DNA of 64,000 nt, from assembly GCF_000621485.1 (NCBI RefSeq), contig NZ_KK211286.1:186001-250000 (forward strand), written 5' to 3'. Source of the DNA: Alkaliphilus transvaalensis ATCC 700919. Its GTDB lineage: Bacteria > Bacillota > Clostridia > Peptostreptococcales > Natronincolaceae. The notes beneath the pieces were generated by a model. It was given only the letters and a program-made list of their open reading frames with translations. It made no database searches and was not told the origin of the DNA. Both the position numbers and the translations under genes were made by a program. This document shows, piece after piece, positions 1 to 7,698 of this stretch. Each line of letters begins with the position of its first letter. Position 1 is the stretch's first letter.

Positions 1-1
1 T

Positions 2-859
2 GGTGGGTTAATTACAGGAGTTTCCGTAAGGGATGTAGTTACAATGTACGTACTTCCAATTATGGGTGGAGGAACTGGTGCTGGTGCACTTCCAATGAGT
101 GAAATCTATGCTTCAACAACTGGAAATGATCCAAGTCAATTTTTATCCTTTGCTTTCCCAATTTTAACAATTGCTAATATCGTAGCTATCTTTGTTGCAG
201 CAATGTTAAACAAGCTAGGACAAAAGAATGGCAAATTAACTGGTAATGGTGAATTAGTTAGAGGAAAAGGTTTTGATGTTAAGGAAGAAAAGTCAAACTT
301 AAAGATTTCCCATAGAGAAATTTCAGCAGGATTCGTGTTATCAATTAGTATTTATTTATTAGGTGTATTATTCAGTAGAAAGATTTTACCAACAATTTTC
401 GGGGTTCAAATTCATACATTTGCTTATATGGTATTATTCGTATCTTTATTTAATGCATTAAATATTATTCCTGAAGAATTAAAGCAGGGAGCTAAAAAGT
501 TACAAAGCTTTTTCTCAGGTCAATTCCTTTGGGTTATTATGATTGGAGTAGGGGTTGCCTATACAGATCTAGCAGAAATTATTGCAGCTATTAGCGTAAC
601 TAATGTTGTTATTGCAACGTTTATCGTATTAGGAGCAACTGCGGGTACAATGTTATTTGGATATATAGTTGGTTTTTATCCAATCGAAGCAGCTATCACA
701 GCAGGTCTATGTATGGCAAATAGAGGGGGTTCTGGTGATTTAGCAGTATTAGGAGCCGCAAAAAGAATGGACTTAATCTCTTGGGCACAAATTTCTTCAA
801 GATTAGGTGGAGGAATTATGCTGGTAATTGCAAGTATTGTATTTGGCTTATTCTATTAA
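2..859 (+). CDS. 2-hydroxycarboxylate (citrate/malate):Na+ symporter, 3' part
   Basis: The reading frame is open from the window edge, so the 5' end lies outside; the first in-window ATG (44) is internal. The roughly 285 visible residues are very hydrophobic and carry two glycine-rich signatures of the 2HCT family (CitS/MaeN/CimH): GGGTGAG near the start and RGGSGD about 50 residues from the end, which in CitS form the re-entrant loops around the substrate site. The family imports citrate, malate or lactate with Na+ or H+, or exchanges them. The next gene encodes an oxaloacetate decarboxylase-type subunit, fitting organic acid fermentation. The substrate cannot be fixed from this fragment. 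Confidence 0.9.
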   Translation, partial: GGLITGVSVRDVVTMYVLPIMGGGTGAGALPMSEIYASTTGNDPSQFLSFAFPILTIANIVAIFVAAMLNKLGQKNGKLTGNGELVRGKGFDVKEEKSNLKISHREISAGFVLSISIYLLGVLFSRKILPTIFGVQIHTFAYMVLFVSLFNALNIIPEELKQGAKKLQSFFSGQFLWVIMIGVGVAYTDLAEIIAAISVTNVVIATFIVLGATAGTMLFGYIVGFYPIEAAITAGLCMANRGGSGDLAVLGAAKRMDLISWAQISSRLGGGIMLVIASIVFGLFY

Positions 860-988
860 ATTAGTTCAATTTGCTATTGCAATTTAGGATATATAAAAAG
901 CGTATAAAATCCGATAAATTTTTACTCATAAAAAAGAGTCTTAGAATGTGATATGAGTAGTAACTAAATGGAAGTTGGATGACTATAA

Positions 989-1029
989 AACATGGCAAAG
1001 GCTCAGTACTTTGCTATGTTTCTTTTTTC
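989..1029 (+). terminator. Rho-independent terminator after the 2HCT transporter
   Basis: Arms AACATGGCAAAG and CTTTGCTATGTT enclose an 8-nt loop and are followed by TCTTTTTT. It separates the transporter transcript from the decarboxylase gene, which must have its own promoter. Confidence 0.85.
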
Positions 1030-1128
1030 ATAAGAAATTAATTAGGTAAATTGAGCTAGGTAGTAAATAGTAGGTAGTAAATAGTATGATAGTAGACAAT
1101 TGATTTTTTTAGAAAAGGAGTGTTAAAG

Positions 1129-2526
1129 ATGGCAAAAGTAAAAATTACAGAAACAGTACTACGGGACGCCCACCAGTCTTTAATAGCAACTAGAATGAAG
1201 ATCGAAGATATGATACCAATACTTGAAACCTTAGATGAAGTAGGATACCATTCTTTGGAGGTTTGGGGTGGGGCAACATTTGATGCTTGCTTAAGATTTT
1301 TAAATGAAGACCCTTGGCAACGACTAAGAACCATTAGAAAACATGTTAAGAAGACAAAATTACAGATGCTTTTAAGGGGACAAAATTTATTAGGCTATAA
1401 ACATTATGCTGATGATGTTGTAGAAGCCTTTATCAAAAAATCAATTGCCAATGGGATAGATATTATAAGGATTTTTGATGCCTTAAATGATTTGAGAAAC
1501 ATTGAAACCGCCGTAAAAGCTACCAAGGAAGCAGGCGGTCATGCACAAGTTGCAATCTCTTACACCACTAGTCCAGTCCATAATACCGAATATTATCTTC
1601 AACTGGCTAAAAGAATGGAGGCTATGGGAGCAGATTCCATCTGTGTAAAAGATATGGCAGGGATATTAACGCCCTATGATGCCTATGAACTAGTAAAGGG
1701 GTTAAAGGAGACTATAAAAATACCTATACAGCTCCATAGTCATTATACGAGTGGATTAGCTTCTATGACGAATTTAAAGGCTATTGAAGCGGGGGTAGAT
1801 ATTGTCGATTGTGCTATATCACCTATGGCTTTAGGAACTTCACAGCCTCCTACAGAACCTCTAGTGGCAGCTTTACAAGGAACAGATTATGATACTGGAT
1901 ACAGTCTTCAAACTTTGAATAAAGTTGCAGAATATTTTGCTCCACTCCGTGAAGCTTATTTAAAGAGTGGTCTTTTGAATCCTAAGCTACTGGGTGTTGA
2001 TATCAATACATTAGTTTATCAAGTACCAGGGGGAATGCTATCTAACTTAGTTTCTCAGTTAGAAATGCAAAAAGCTACCCATAAATATGAAGAAGTACTA
2101 AAGGAGGTCCCAAGAGTAAGGGAAGAGTTAGGTTATCCACCTTTAGTAACCCCCCTAAGTCAGATGGTTGGGACGCAAGCCGTTTTTAATGTAATCTTGG
2201 GAGAACGATATAAAATGGTACCAAAAGAAATAAAGGCCTATGTTAAAGGGGAATATGGTAAACCTGTTGTGGAAATTACAGATGAAATTAAAAAGAAAAT
2301 TATTGGTGCAGAAGAAGTAATTTCTGGTAGACCTGCAGATTTAATTCCTCCACAATTAGAAGGTTTCCGCAATGAAATGAAGGAGTTTTTAGAGCAAGAG
2401 GAAGATGTGTTATCTTATGGATTGTTTCCTCAAGTAGCATTAGAGTACTTTAAATATAGAAGGGCTGAAAAATATAAAATTGAAACAATGTGTGTAGATA
2501 TGGAGAATAAAGTTCATATTGTCTAG
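1129..2526 (+). CDS. oadA: oxaloacetate decarboxylase alpha / pyruvate carboxylase 5S-type carboxyltransferase subunit
   Basis: A 465-residue protein of the DRE-TIM metallolyase carboxyltransferase family. It has the N-terminal RDAHQSL motif (metal Asp), the VKDMAG motif with the lysine that is carbamylated in this family, and the LHSHYTSG metal-binding histidines, followed by the PYC_OADA domain. It would move CO2 from oxaloacetate to biotin, or the reverse. The chain ends without the C-terminal biotinyl domain and its MKM motif found in Klebsiella OadA, so a separate biotin carrier protein must exist outside this window. An in-frame GTG at 1120 touches the Shine-Dalgarno; the ATG at 1129 lies 8 nt after AAAAGGAG and is preferred. 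Confidence 0.9.
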   Translation: MAKVKITETVLRDAHQSLIATRMKIEDMIPILETLDEVGYHSLEVWGGATFDACLRFLNEDPWQRLRTIRKHVKKTKLQMLLRGQNLLGYKHYADDVVEAFIKKSIANGIDIIRIFDALNDLRNIETAVKATKEAGGHAQVAISYTTSPVHNTEYYLQLAKRMEAMGADSICVKDMAGILTPYDAYELVKGLKETIKIPIQLHSHYTSGLASMTNLKAIEAGVDIVDCAISPMALGTSQPPTEPLVAALQGTDYDTGYSLQTLNKVAEYFAPLREAYLKSGLLNPKLLGVDINTLVYQVPGGMLSNLVSQLEMQKATHKYEEVLKEVPRVREELGYPPLVTPLSQMVGTQAVFNVILGERYKMVPKEIKAYVKGEYGKPVVEITDEIKKKIIGAEEVISGRPADLIPPQLEGFRNEMKEFLEQEEDVLSYGLFPQVALEYFKYRRAEKYKIETMCVDMENKVHIV

Positions 2527-2846
2527 ATTGGTTATGCTAGGCTAGAAAGAGTCTAAGCATATTGTAAAGAGGCTATTTAGAACTAGATATATGGAAAGTG
2601 AAAAATATTTAATATAATATAGTGTTATCAATAATTAACAAAAAAGAGTAGATTCAAAATTGAAATCTACTCTTTTTAAATCCCCAATACCCAATTATAT
2701 TCTCTATATTTTATATTTTTTCCTTGTTCTATTTTTGTTTATATAAGGTGATGACTATATAAGTCTAGTGACATAAAACCCATAAATGCACTTTAAATAC
2801 ACTTTCTTAGCTGATTAGTTTATTGGGTTTTAGTATTTTTAACTAA
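2527..2846. other. intergenic region between convergent genes
   Basis: AT-rich gap between the decarboxylase gene and the convergent CuAO/PrcB gene. Apart from the terminator at 2641-2678 I see no gene, RNA or repeat in it. Confidence 0.6.
2641..2678. terminator. bidirectional terminator
   Basis: Near-perfect hairpin: AAAAAGAGTAGATT pairs with the AATCTACTCTTTTT arm around a short AT loop. T runs on both strands let it serve oadA (+) and the convergent secreted-protein gene (-). Confidence 0.8.
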
Positions 2847-4046
2847 CTATTCTAGAAAAGAAGCTCCTTCTGTAGATGTAAAGATAAAGCCATTAATATC
2901 TTGAATATTTCTTCCCTCCAACTTTAGTAAAACATTAGGGTAGGTTATTTCTTGAGTTACCATCATATCTGGGTCAGGAGAGATTACATTTGCATCTACA
3001 TATAAAGAAGTATCTTGGTGGTAAATACCATTAATTTCAACGGTATAGCCTCCTGTGGTTCTTTCACCAGCAGCTACTAATATATATATCATGTTGTTTT
3101 CTTTAAGGTAATGGATGCCTTCCTTTTGATAGTGCTCACTATACCATTTAGAAGCAGCTTGATCAGTTAAACTATTGGGCTGAACCATTGTAAATGGATA
3201 GGGGATCTCTTCTTCAATAATTCCTACATTTTCTACTTCAAAAATATTAAAGTCTAAAGTAGAGACTACTTCTTTTGAATCAACTAAAATTAATGAAGTA
3301 GGATAGGTTAAAGCTTGAGTAACTATTTCATCAGGAGCTGGAGTTTGCAAGATGGCTTCTACATAGGTTTTATTATTTTTTAAGTTATAGACCCCATCTA
3401 CAATCAATGAATAGCCACCAGATGGTCTTTCACCAGCAGAAACTAAAACATAATGCTTCCCACCTATTTCTATAGAATAAATTCCTTTTGTATAAGATTT
3501 TTCAGTATACCAATCTAATAATTCTTTATTTTTGTATAGCTCATCACTAGAGACTTCTGTAAAGTTTACTGGTTTGCCTAATTCCTCAGAGGGTTTACTA
3601 AGCTCTGGGGATACAATGTTAACAGTATTGCTTGTGCTGTCCCAATTAGGCGTGGTGCCTAGAACTTCAGATAAAAATCTTAATGGGACCATTGTTCTTC
3701 CGTTAATTACTTGTGGAGGAGCATCTAAAGTAACAATAATCGCTTCCTTACTAGCTGAAGGGAAACTAATTGTTGCTTGTTTATTATCAATTTGAAGGAT
3801 AACGATTTGATCGTCAGTTTCAATCGTTACAGTAGAATTACCGCTATCCCATAGTACTTTAGCTCCAAGCTTTTCGAATAGCCCACGGGTAGGGACTAAT
3901 ACACGACCCTCTACTAATATAGGAGGAACATCAAAAGTAACAAGCTCTCCGTTTAAACGCACTTTAATTTCATGATTACTAGCACTAGCAGGCACAGATA
4001 AAGTGAAAATCATAATGAATGACAATAGTAAGACTAATTTTTTCAT
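2847..4046 (-). CDS. secreted protein: copper amine oxidase N-like domain plus two PrcB-C domains
   Basis: A 399-residue exported protein. Residues 1-22 form a signal peptide. Residues about 25-145 match the copper-amine-oxidase N-terminal-like domain common on Clostridia cell surfaces (repeated VPTRGLFEKLGA and VPLRFLSEVLG motifs with the W-D turns). Two tandem repeats follow, near 190-265 and 310-390, each with a GER-(P/T)-(S/T)-GGY motif and then P-(A/D)-P-D-x-x-VTQ, the signature I associate with the PrcB C-terminal domain (protease complex subunit PrcB). No enzymatic residues are evident. A role in the envelope or in binding a protease is inference. The start has a good AAGGGAG site 9 nt upstream. 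Confidence 0.75.
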   Translation of the reverse strand: MKKLVLLLSFIMIFTLSVPASASNHEIKVRLNGELVTFDVPPILVEGRVLVPTRGLFEKLGAKVLWDSGNSTVTIETDDQIVILQIDNKQATISFPSASKEAIIVTLDAPPQVINGRTMVPLRFLSEVLGTTPNWDSTSNTVNIVSPELSKPSEELGKPVNFTEVSSDELYKNKELLDWYTEKSYTKGIYSIEIGGKHYVLVSAGERPSGGYSLIVDGVYNLKNNKTYVEAILQTPAPDEIVTQALTYPTSLILVDSKEVVSTLDFNIFEVENVGIIEEEIPYPFTMVQPNSLTDQAASKWYSEHYQKEGIHYLKENNMIYILVAAGERTTGGYTVEINGIYHQDTSLYVDANVISPDPDMMVTQEITYPNVLLKLEGRNIQDINGFIFTSTEGASFLE

Positions 4047-4274
4047 GATAAAACAACTCCCTTCTTAATATTCGTTTTCTTAGTTTACTAATAGGACGAA
4101 TTATAGTTTAAAAAAGTTCCATAAAATTTTAAAATAAATATAAAAAATATAAAAATAAATAATATATCCTTAACTTAAATACTAAATTAGAAAGCTAGAA
4201 TTTGTAAACTTGCTTTTTATGAAATTTATTAAATATTTATAAGATTTCTATTTAATTGATTTAGCTAATTTACC

Positions 4275-4303
4275 TTTTCAATCCTATAAATTAATAGTAT
4301 AAT
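4275..4303 (+). promoter_or_regulatory. sigma-A type promoter for threonine dehydrogenase
   Basis: TTTTCA, a 17-nt spacer, then a perfect TATAAT (4298-4303). It leaves an untranslated leader of about 165 nt before the start codon. Confidence 0.5.
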
Positions 4304-4330
4304 ACAAAGTGATTAGGTTAATAATCAAAC

Positions 4331-4405
4331 AACCCTATAACAGAAGCGAATAGGGGTAGATATGAATAGTTAAGGAATATATTTCTATTCATTGTCTAAA
4401 ATACA
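4331..4405 (+). promoter_or_regulatory. candidate structured leader upstream of threonine dehydrogenase
   Basis: The leader holds two successive hairpins: ACCCTAT with ATAGGGGT around an AACAGAAGCGA loop, then ATGAATAG with CTATTCAT around a 15-nt loop. I do not recognise a known riboswitch class (no glycine or T-box signatures). It may only be mRNA secondary structure. Confidence 0.3.
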
Positions 4406-4477
4406 TAGGTAAGAGGATATATTTAATATATCAAATTAAAGAATACTTTTAAATTAAAATCACTCGGAGGTGTTCAA

Positions 4478-5431
4478 ATGAAAAAAATATTAGTTACTGG
4501 TGCTCTAGGGCAAATCGGTACAGAGTTAGTTGTGAAGATGAGAGAAATTTATGGTAATGAAAACGTTATCGCAACTAATAGAAGTAGTAGAGATGGACAC
4601 ATATTAGTTGAAACAGGAGTATTTGAAGAATTAGATGTAACAGATGCTCAAAGTGTACATGATTTATGTAAAAAGCATAATGTAGACACAATTATACATA
4701 TGGCAGCTTTACTCTCAGCTACTGCTGAAAACAATCCGCTATTAGCTTGGAATATTAATATGGGTGGATTAATGAATACTTTAGAAGTAGCAAGAGAATT
4801 AAATTGTAAGTTCTTTACTCCAAGTTCAATTGGTGCTTTTGGACCATCATCTCCAAAGGTAAACACGCCACAAGATACAATTCAAAGACCTACAACTATG
4901 TATGGAGTAAATAAAGTTGCAGGAGAGCTACTTTGCGATTACTACTTCCATAAGTTTGGTGTAGATACTAGAGGAGTTAGATTCCCAGGTTTAATTTCCT
5001 ACGCACAAGAACCAGGTGGAGGGACGACTGATTATGCCGTTACCATCTTTTATGAAGCATTAAAGCATAAAAAATATACTAGCTACATTGGAGCAGGTAC
5101 ATACATGGATATGATGTATATGCCAGATGCAGTAAATTCTATTATTGATTTAATGGAAGCAGATCCTGCGAAATTAAAACATAGAAATGCCTTTAACGTT
5201 ACAGCTATGAGCTTTGAACCAGAGCAAATCGCAGCTGAAATTAGAAAGCATATTCCAGAGTTTACAATGGATTATGATGTAGATCCAATGAGACAGGCAA
5301 TTGCCAACAGCTGGCCAGATTCAATTGATCCTTCTGCAGCTATTGAAGAGTGGGGCTTTAAAGTAGAATATGATCTACCTAAAATGACAGCAGATATGTT
5401 AGCTCAATTAAAGGCAAAAGGAATTAAGTAG
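4478..5431 (+). CDS. L-threonine 3-dehydrogenase, SDR/epimerase type
   Basis: A 317-residue extended short-chain dehydrogenase. GALGQIG at residues 8-14 is the NAD-binding glycine motif, and the catalytic Ser (PSSIGAFGP) and YxxxK (YGVNK) are in place. The length, and the RPTTMYG-NK and RFPGLISY segments, fit the SDR-type threonine dehydrogenases of archaea, Flavobacteria and Clostridia, which oxidise threonine to 2-amino-3-oxobutyrate. That product is normally cleaved by Kbl to glycine and acetyl-CoA; no kbl is near. The gene is monocistronic, with CGGAGG before the ATG and a terminator behind it. A generic NDP-sugar epimerase is the alternative but less likely. Confidence 0.8.
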   Translation: MKKILVTGALGQIGTELVVKMREIYGNENVIATNRSSRDGHILVETGVFEELDVTDAQSVHDLCKKHNVDTIIHMAALLSATAENNPLLAWNINMGGLMNTLEVARELNCKFFTPSSIGAFGPSSPKVNTPQDTIQRPTTMYGVNKVAGELLCDYYFHKFGVDTRGVRFPGLISYAQEPGGGTTDYAVTIFYEALKHKKYTSYIGAGTYMDMMYMPDAVNSIIDLMEADPAKLKHRNAFNVTAMSFEPEQIAAEIRKHIPEFTMDYDVDPMRQAIANSWPDSIDPSAAIEEWGFKVEYDLPKMTADMLAQLKAKGIK

Positions 5432-5486
5432 TTTGGATTTAATTTAGTGAGTCATTAAGCTTTAAATATAATTAAACTGTAAAATA

Positions 5487-5546
5487 AAAACGCCTATTTT
5501 ATCTAACCGTATGCATTAGTACGAAAGGATATGAATAGGCGTTTTT
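5487..5546. terminator. bidirectional terminator between convergent genes
   Basis: AAAAACGCCTATT and AATAGGCGTTTTT arms, 13 bp, enclose about 34 nt. T runs on both strands serve the threonine dehydrogenase (+) and the PLP/GNAT fusion gene (-). Confidence 0.8.
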
Positions 5547-5553
5547 CTTACGA

Positions 5554-6936
5554 TTATCTTGTTTTATGGATCATGCGTAAATAGGACTTAGCAAAACCCA
5601 TTTTTTCATATAACTTAATTGCCCTACTATTATTTCGATCAACATGAAGAGAGAGATTACCCTTCGTCAATTCTACAGCCTTATTAAGAAGCTGAGTAGC
5701 AATTCCTCTACCCTTGATACTTCTACGTGTTCCAATATAGCCTAAATGATAGGAGGGTATAAAACTATTAAATCCAGTATTAACAATAACACTGATGCCT
5801 ACAAGTTGATTATTGTAATAAGCCATGAGGACATAACCATTACAAAAGGCCTTTTCTAAAGCTTCTTTTATTTCGTAGATGGGATCACTAAACTCCATCA
5901 GCCAATGCTGGATATAGTTTGCGATCTCATCAATTGATAGTTCTGTTTCATGCCTTTCGATTCTTCGAACCTCAACATCTATTCTACCATCATTTAACAA
6001 GATAACATGGGTTCCATTTTTAATGTTCCTCTTATCCACTTCCTTCATGAAACCTGCGATAGCATAGCCATTTTCTATGCTAAACTTAATGTTTTCAACT
6101 TCTAAAAACTTCCTTAAATTTTTAATTAGTTCCTTTCCTTCTACACCTGTTAATTTACCATTAACAGCATAGATAGAATTGAGGGCATCTTGAGCTGTTA
6201 TTTCATTGAAATTGAGGAGGTGCTTATTATACTTTGTTACAATCGTTTTAGTTTTTCCTTTACTTTGGAGCGTAATTTTTTTGTCGTTATGTTGATAGGC
6301 TTCATAAAGGGGATTATTAATACTGGTTGTACAACTATACAGCTGAGGCAATTGACTAATTTTATTATCTACCCATAATTGCCGAAAACCTAAATCAAGA
6401 CCAGAAACTGAAAAACCATAACTCAATAGAGAAAAAACAGAGTCAATCTCGCAATTTAGTTGAGTGTAGATTTCTTCTGCTATAGAAGCGATCGCTGTCA
6501 TGTTTAGTATATTGTTTTCTATTCCAAGATTCCCATTAAACCAATCATTTTTTTCACATAGCTTAGAACTATAGTGGGAGGAATCCATAACAGTTCTACC
6601 ATATTCAATGATCTTAATGTTATCTTTTCGAAAGACTTTATCAGTAGAGGCTTTAATATTTTCTGGAAATATAAAAACACAATTTATATTAAATTGAGAA
6701 GAGATTAGAGCCAAAGATCTTGCTAGAGGAAGATGGCTTCCGATGCAAATGGTTTCTTTCCCCTTTGAGACAGCATCTTTAAGTAGTAAGTAAGCCAACC
6801 GATCAATTCTTTGTCCTGATGGGTTATTTCCTTCTAGTTTTAGATAAATTTCTGAAATACCCAAAGCTTTTTCTAATCCCGTTGCCCTTACTAAAGGGGT
6901 TTTACCAACCATACTTGTTAATATATTTTTATTCAT
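5554..6936 (-). CDS. PLP fold-type II (threonine synthase-like) domain fused to GNAT, PLP lysine absent
   Basis: A 460-residue two-domain protein. Residues 1-310 resemble the PALP fold (threonine synthase, cysteate synthase, cysteine synthase): GKTPLVRA near the start and KLEGNNPSGQRIDR at 33-46. In active enzymes the last motif reads NPTGS(F/Y)KDR and its Lys binds PLP; here that position is Ile44, confirmed in the DNA (ATT on the coding strand). The phosphate-binding glycine loop is also not obvious. Residues about 310-460 form a GNAT acetyltransferase with the RSIKGRGIA acetyl-CoA loop and an AIKLYEKMGF C-terminal motif. So the N-terminal half is probably a catalytically dead binding or sensory module. 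AAGGAGG precedes the start. Substrate unknown. Confidence 0.75.
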   Translation of the reverse strand: MNKNILTSMVGKTPLVRATGLEKALGISEIYLKLEGNNPSGQRIDRLAYLLLKDAVSKGKETICIGSHLPLARSLALISSQFNINCVFIFPENIKASTDKVFRKDNIKIIEYGRTVMDSSHYSSKLCEKNDWFNGNLGIENNILNMTAIASIAEEIYTQLNCEIDSVFSLLSYGFSVSGLDLGFRQLWVDNKISQLPQLYSCTTSINNPLYEAYQHNDKKITLQSKGKTKTIVTKYNKHLLNFNEITAQDALNSIYAVNGKLTGVEGKELIKNLRKFLEVENIKFSIENGYAIAGFMKEVDKRNIKNGTHVILLNDGRIDVEVRRIERHETELSIDEIANYIQHWLMEFSDPIYEIKEALEKAFCNGYVLMAYYNNQLVGISVIVNTGFNSFIPSYHLGYIGTRRSIKGRGIATQLLNKAVELTKGNLSLHVDRNNSRAIKLYEKMGFAKSYLRMIHKTR

Positions 6937-7122
6937 TCTTACATACCTCCTTAATAATATTAGCTAATATAAATATTCCCTAAAATAAAAGTTTTATTTG
7001 AGATGCTGGCTTTATAAATTAGTAGTAGATATGGTAAAATATAATGATTTAGTTATATTGAAACTTTATGAACTGACTAAAATGATGAAATCTATGTTGA
7101 AAAAATATAATGAGGTGATTTG

Positions 7123-7566
7123 ATGGAATGGAAAATTAAGGCGTTTGATGAGTTAACTGCCTTTGAAGTCTATGAAATATTAAAGCAAAGGATAAATGTC
7201 TTTGTTGTTGAACAGGATTGCCCCTATGAAGAATGTGATGGTAAAGATTTAGACGGGATACATATTTTTGCTACTATAGATAAACAGGTGATAGCCTATA
7301 TTAGGGTATTACCAAAGGGTATTTCATATAGTGAAGCCTCTATAGGGAGAGTAATTGTACAAAAAGATTATCGTGGAAAGGGAATTGCTACCCAATTAAT
7401 GAAAAAGGGAATTGAATATATAAAAGAAGAATGGAAAGAAACTCAAATAAGAATATCAGCTCAGGCATACTTAATCAATTTTTATAACAGCTTAGGATTT
7501 AAAGTAGTATCTGAAACCTACTTAGAAGATGGGATTCCCCATGTGGAAATGCTCCATAGTAAATAA
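7123..7566 (+). CDS. GNAT acetyltransferase, ElaA-like
   Basis: A 147-residue GNAT protein. The N-terminal RINVFVVEQDCPYEE-DGKDLD stretch is typical of the ElaA family, and RVIVQKDYRGKGIATQL is the acetyl-CoA-binding motif A. The substrate of ElaA proteins is not established. An in-frame TTG at 7120 directly precedes the ATG; the ATG at 7123 has GAGGTGA at good distance and is chosen. It is divergent from the PLP/GNAT fusion and is likely a single-gene unit. Confidence 0.8.
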   Translation: MEWKIKAFDELTAFEVYEILKQRINVFVVEQDCPYEECDGKDLDGIHIFATIDKQVIAYIRVLPKGISYSEASIGRVIVQKDYRGKGIATQLMKKGIEYIKEEWKETQIRISAQAYLINFYNSLGFKVVSETYLEDGIPHVEMLHSK

Positions 7567-7698
7567 ATTAGCCCTATAAGAAAAGGAGCAGAAAAAGAAG
7601 ATATTTACTTCCAATTCTACTCCTTATTTAGGACCTAATTTATGGTCTATCTAACTTTTTAGAAATAGTAAGGCTTTTTAACAGACTAAATAGCGGGA

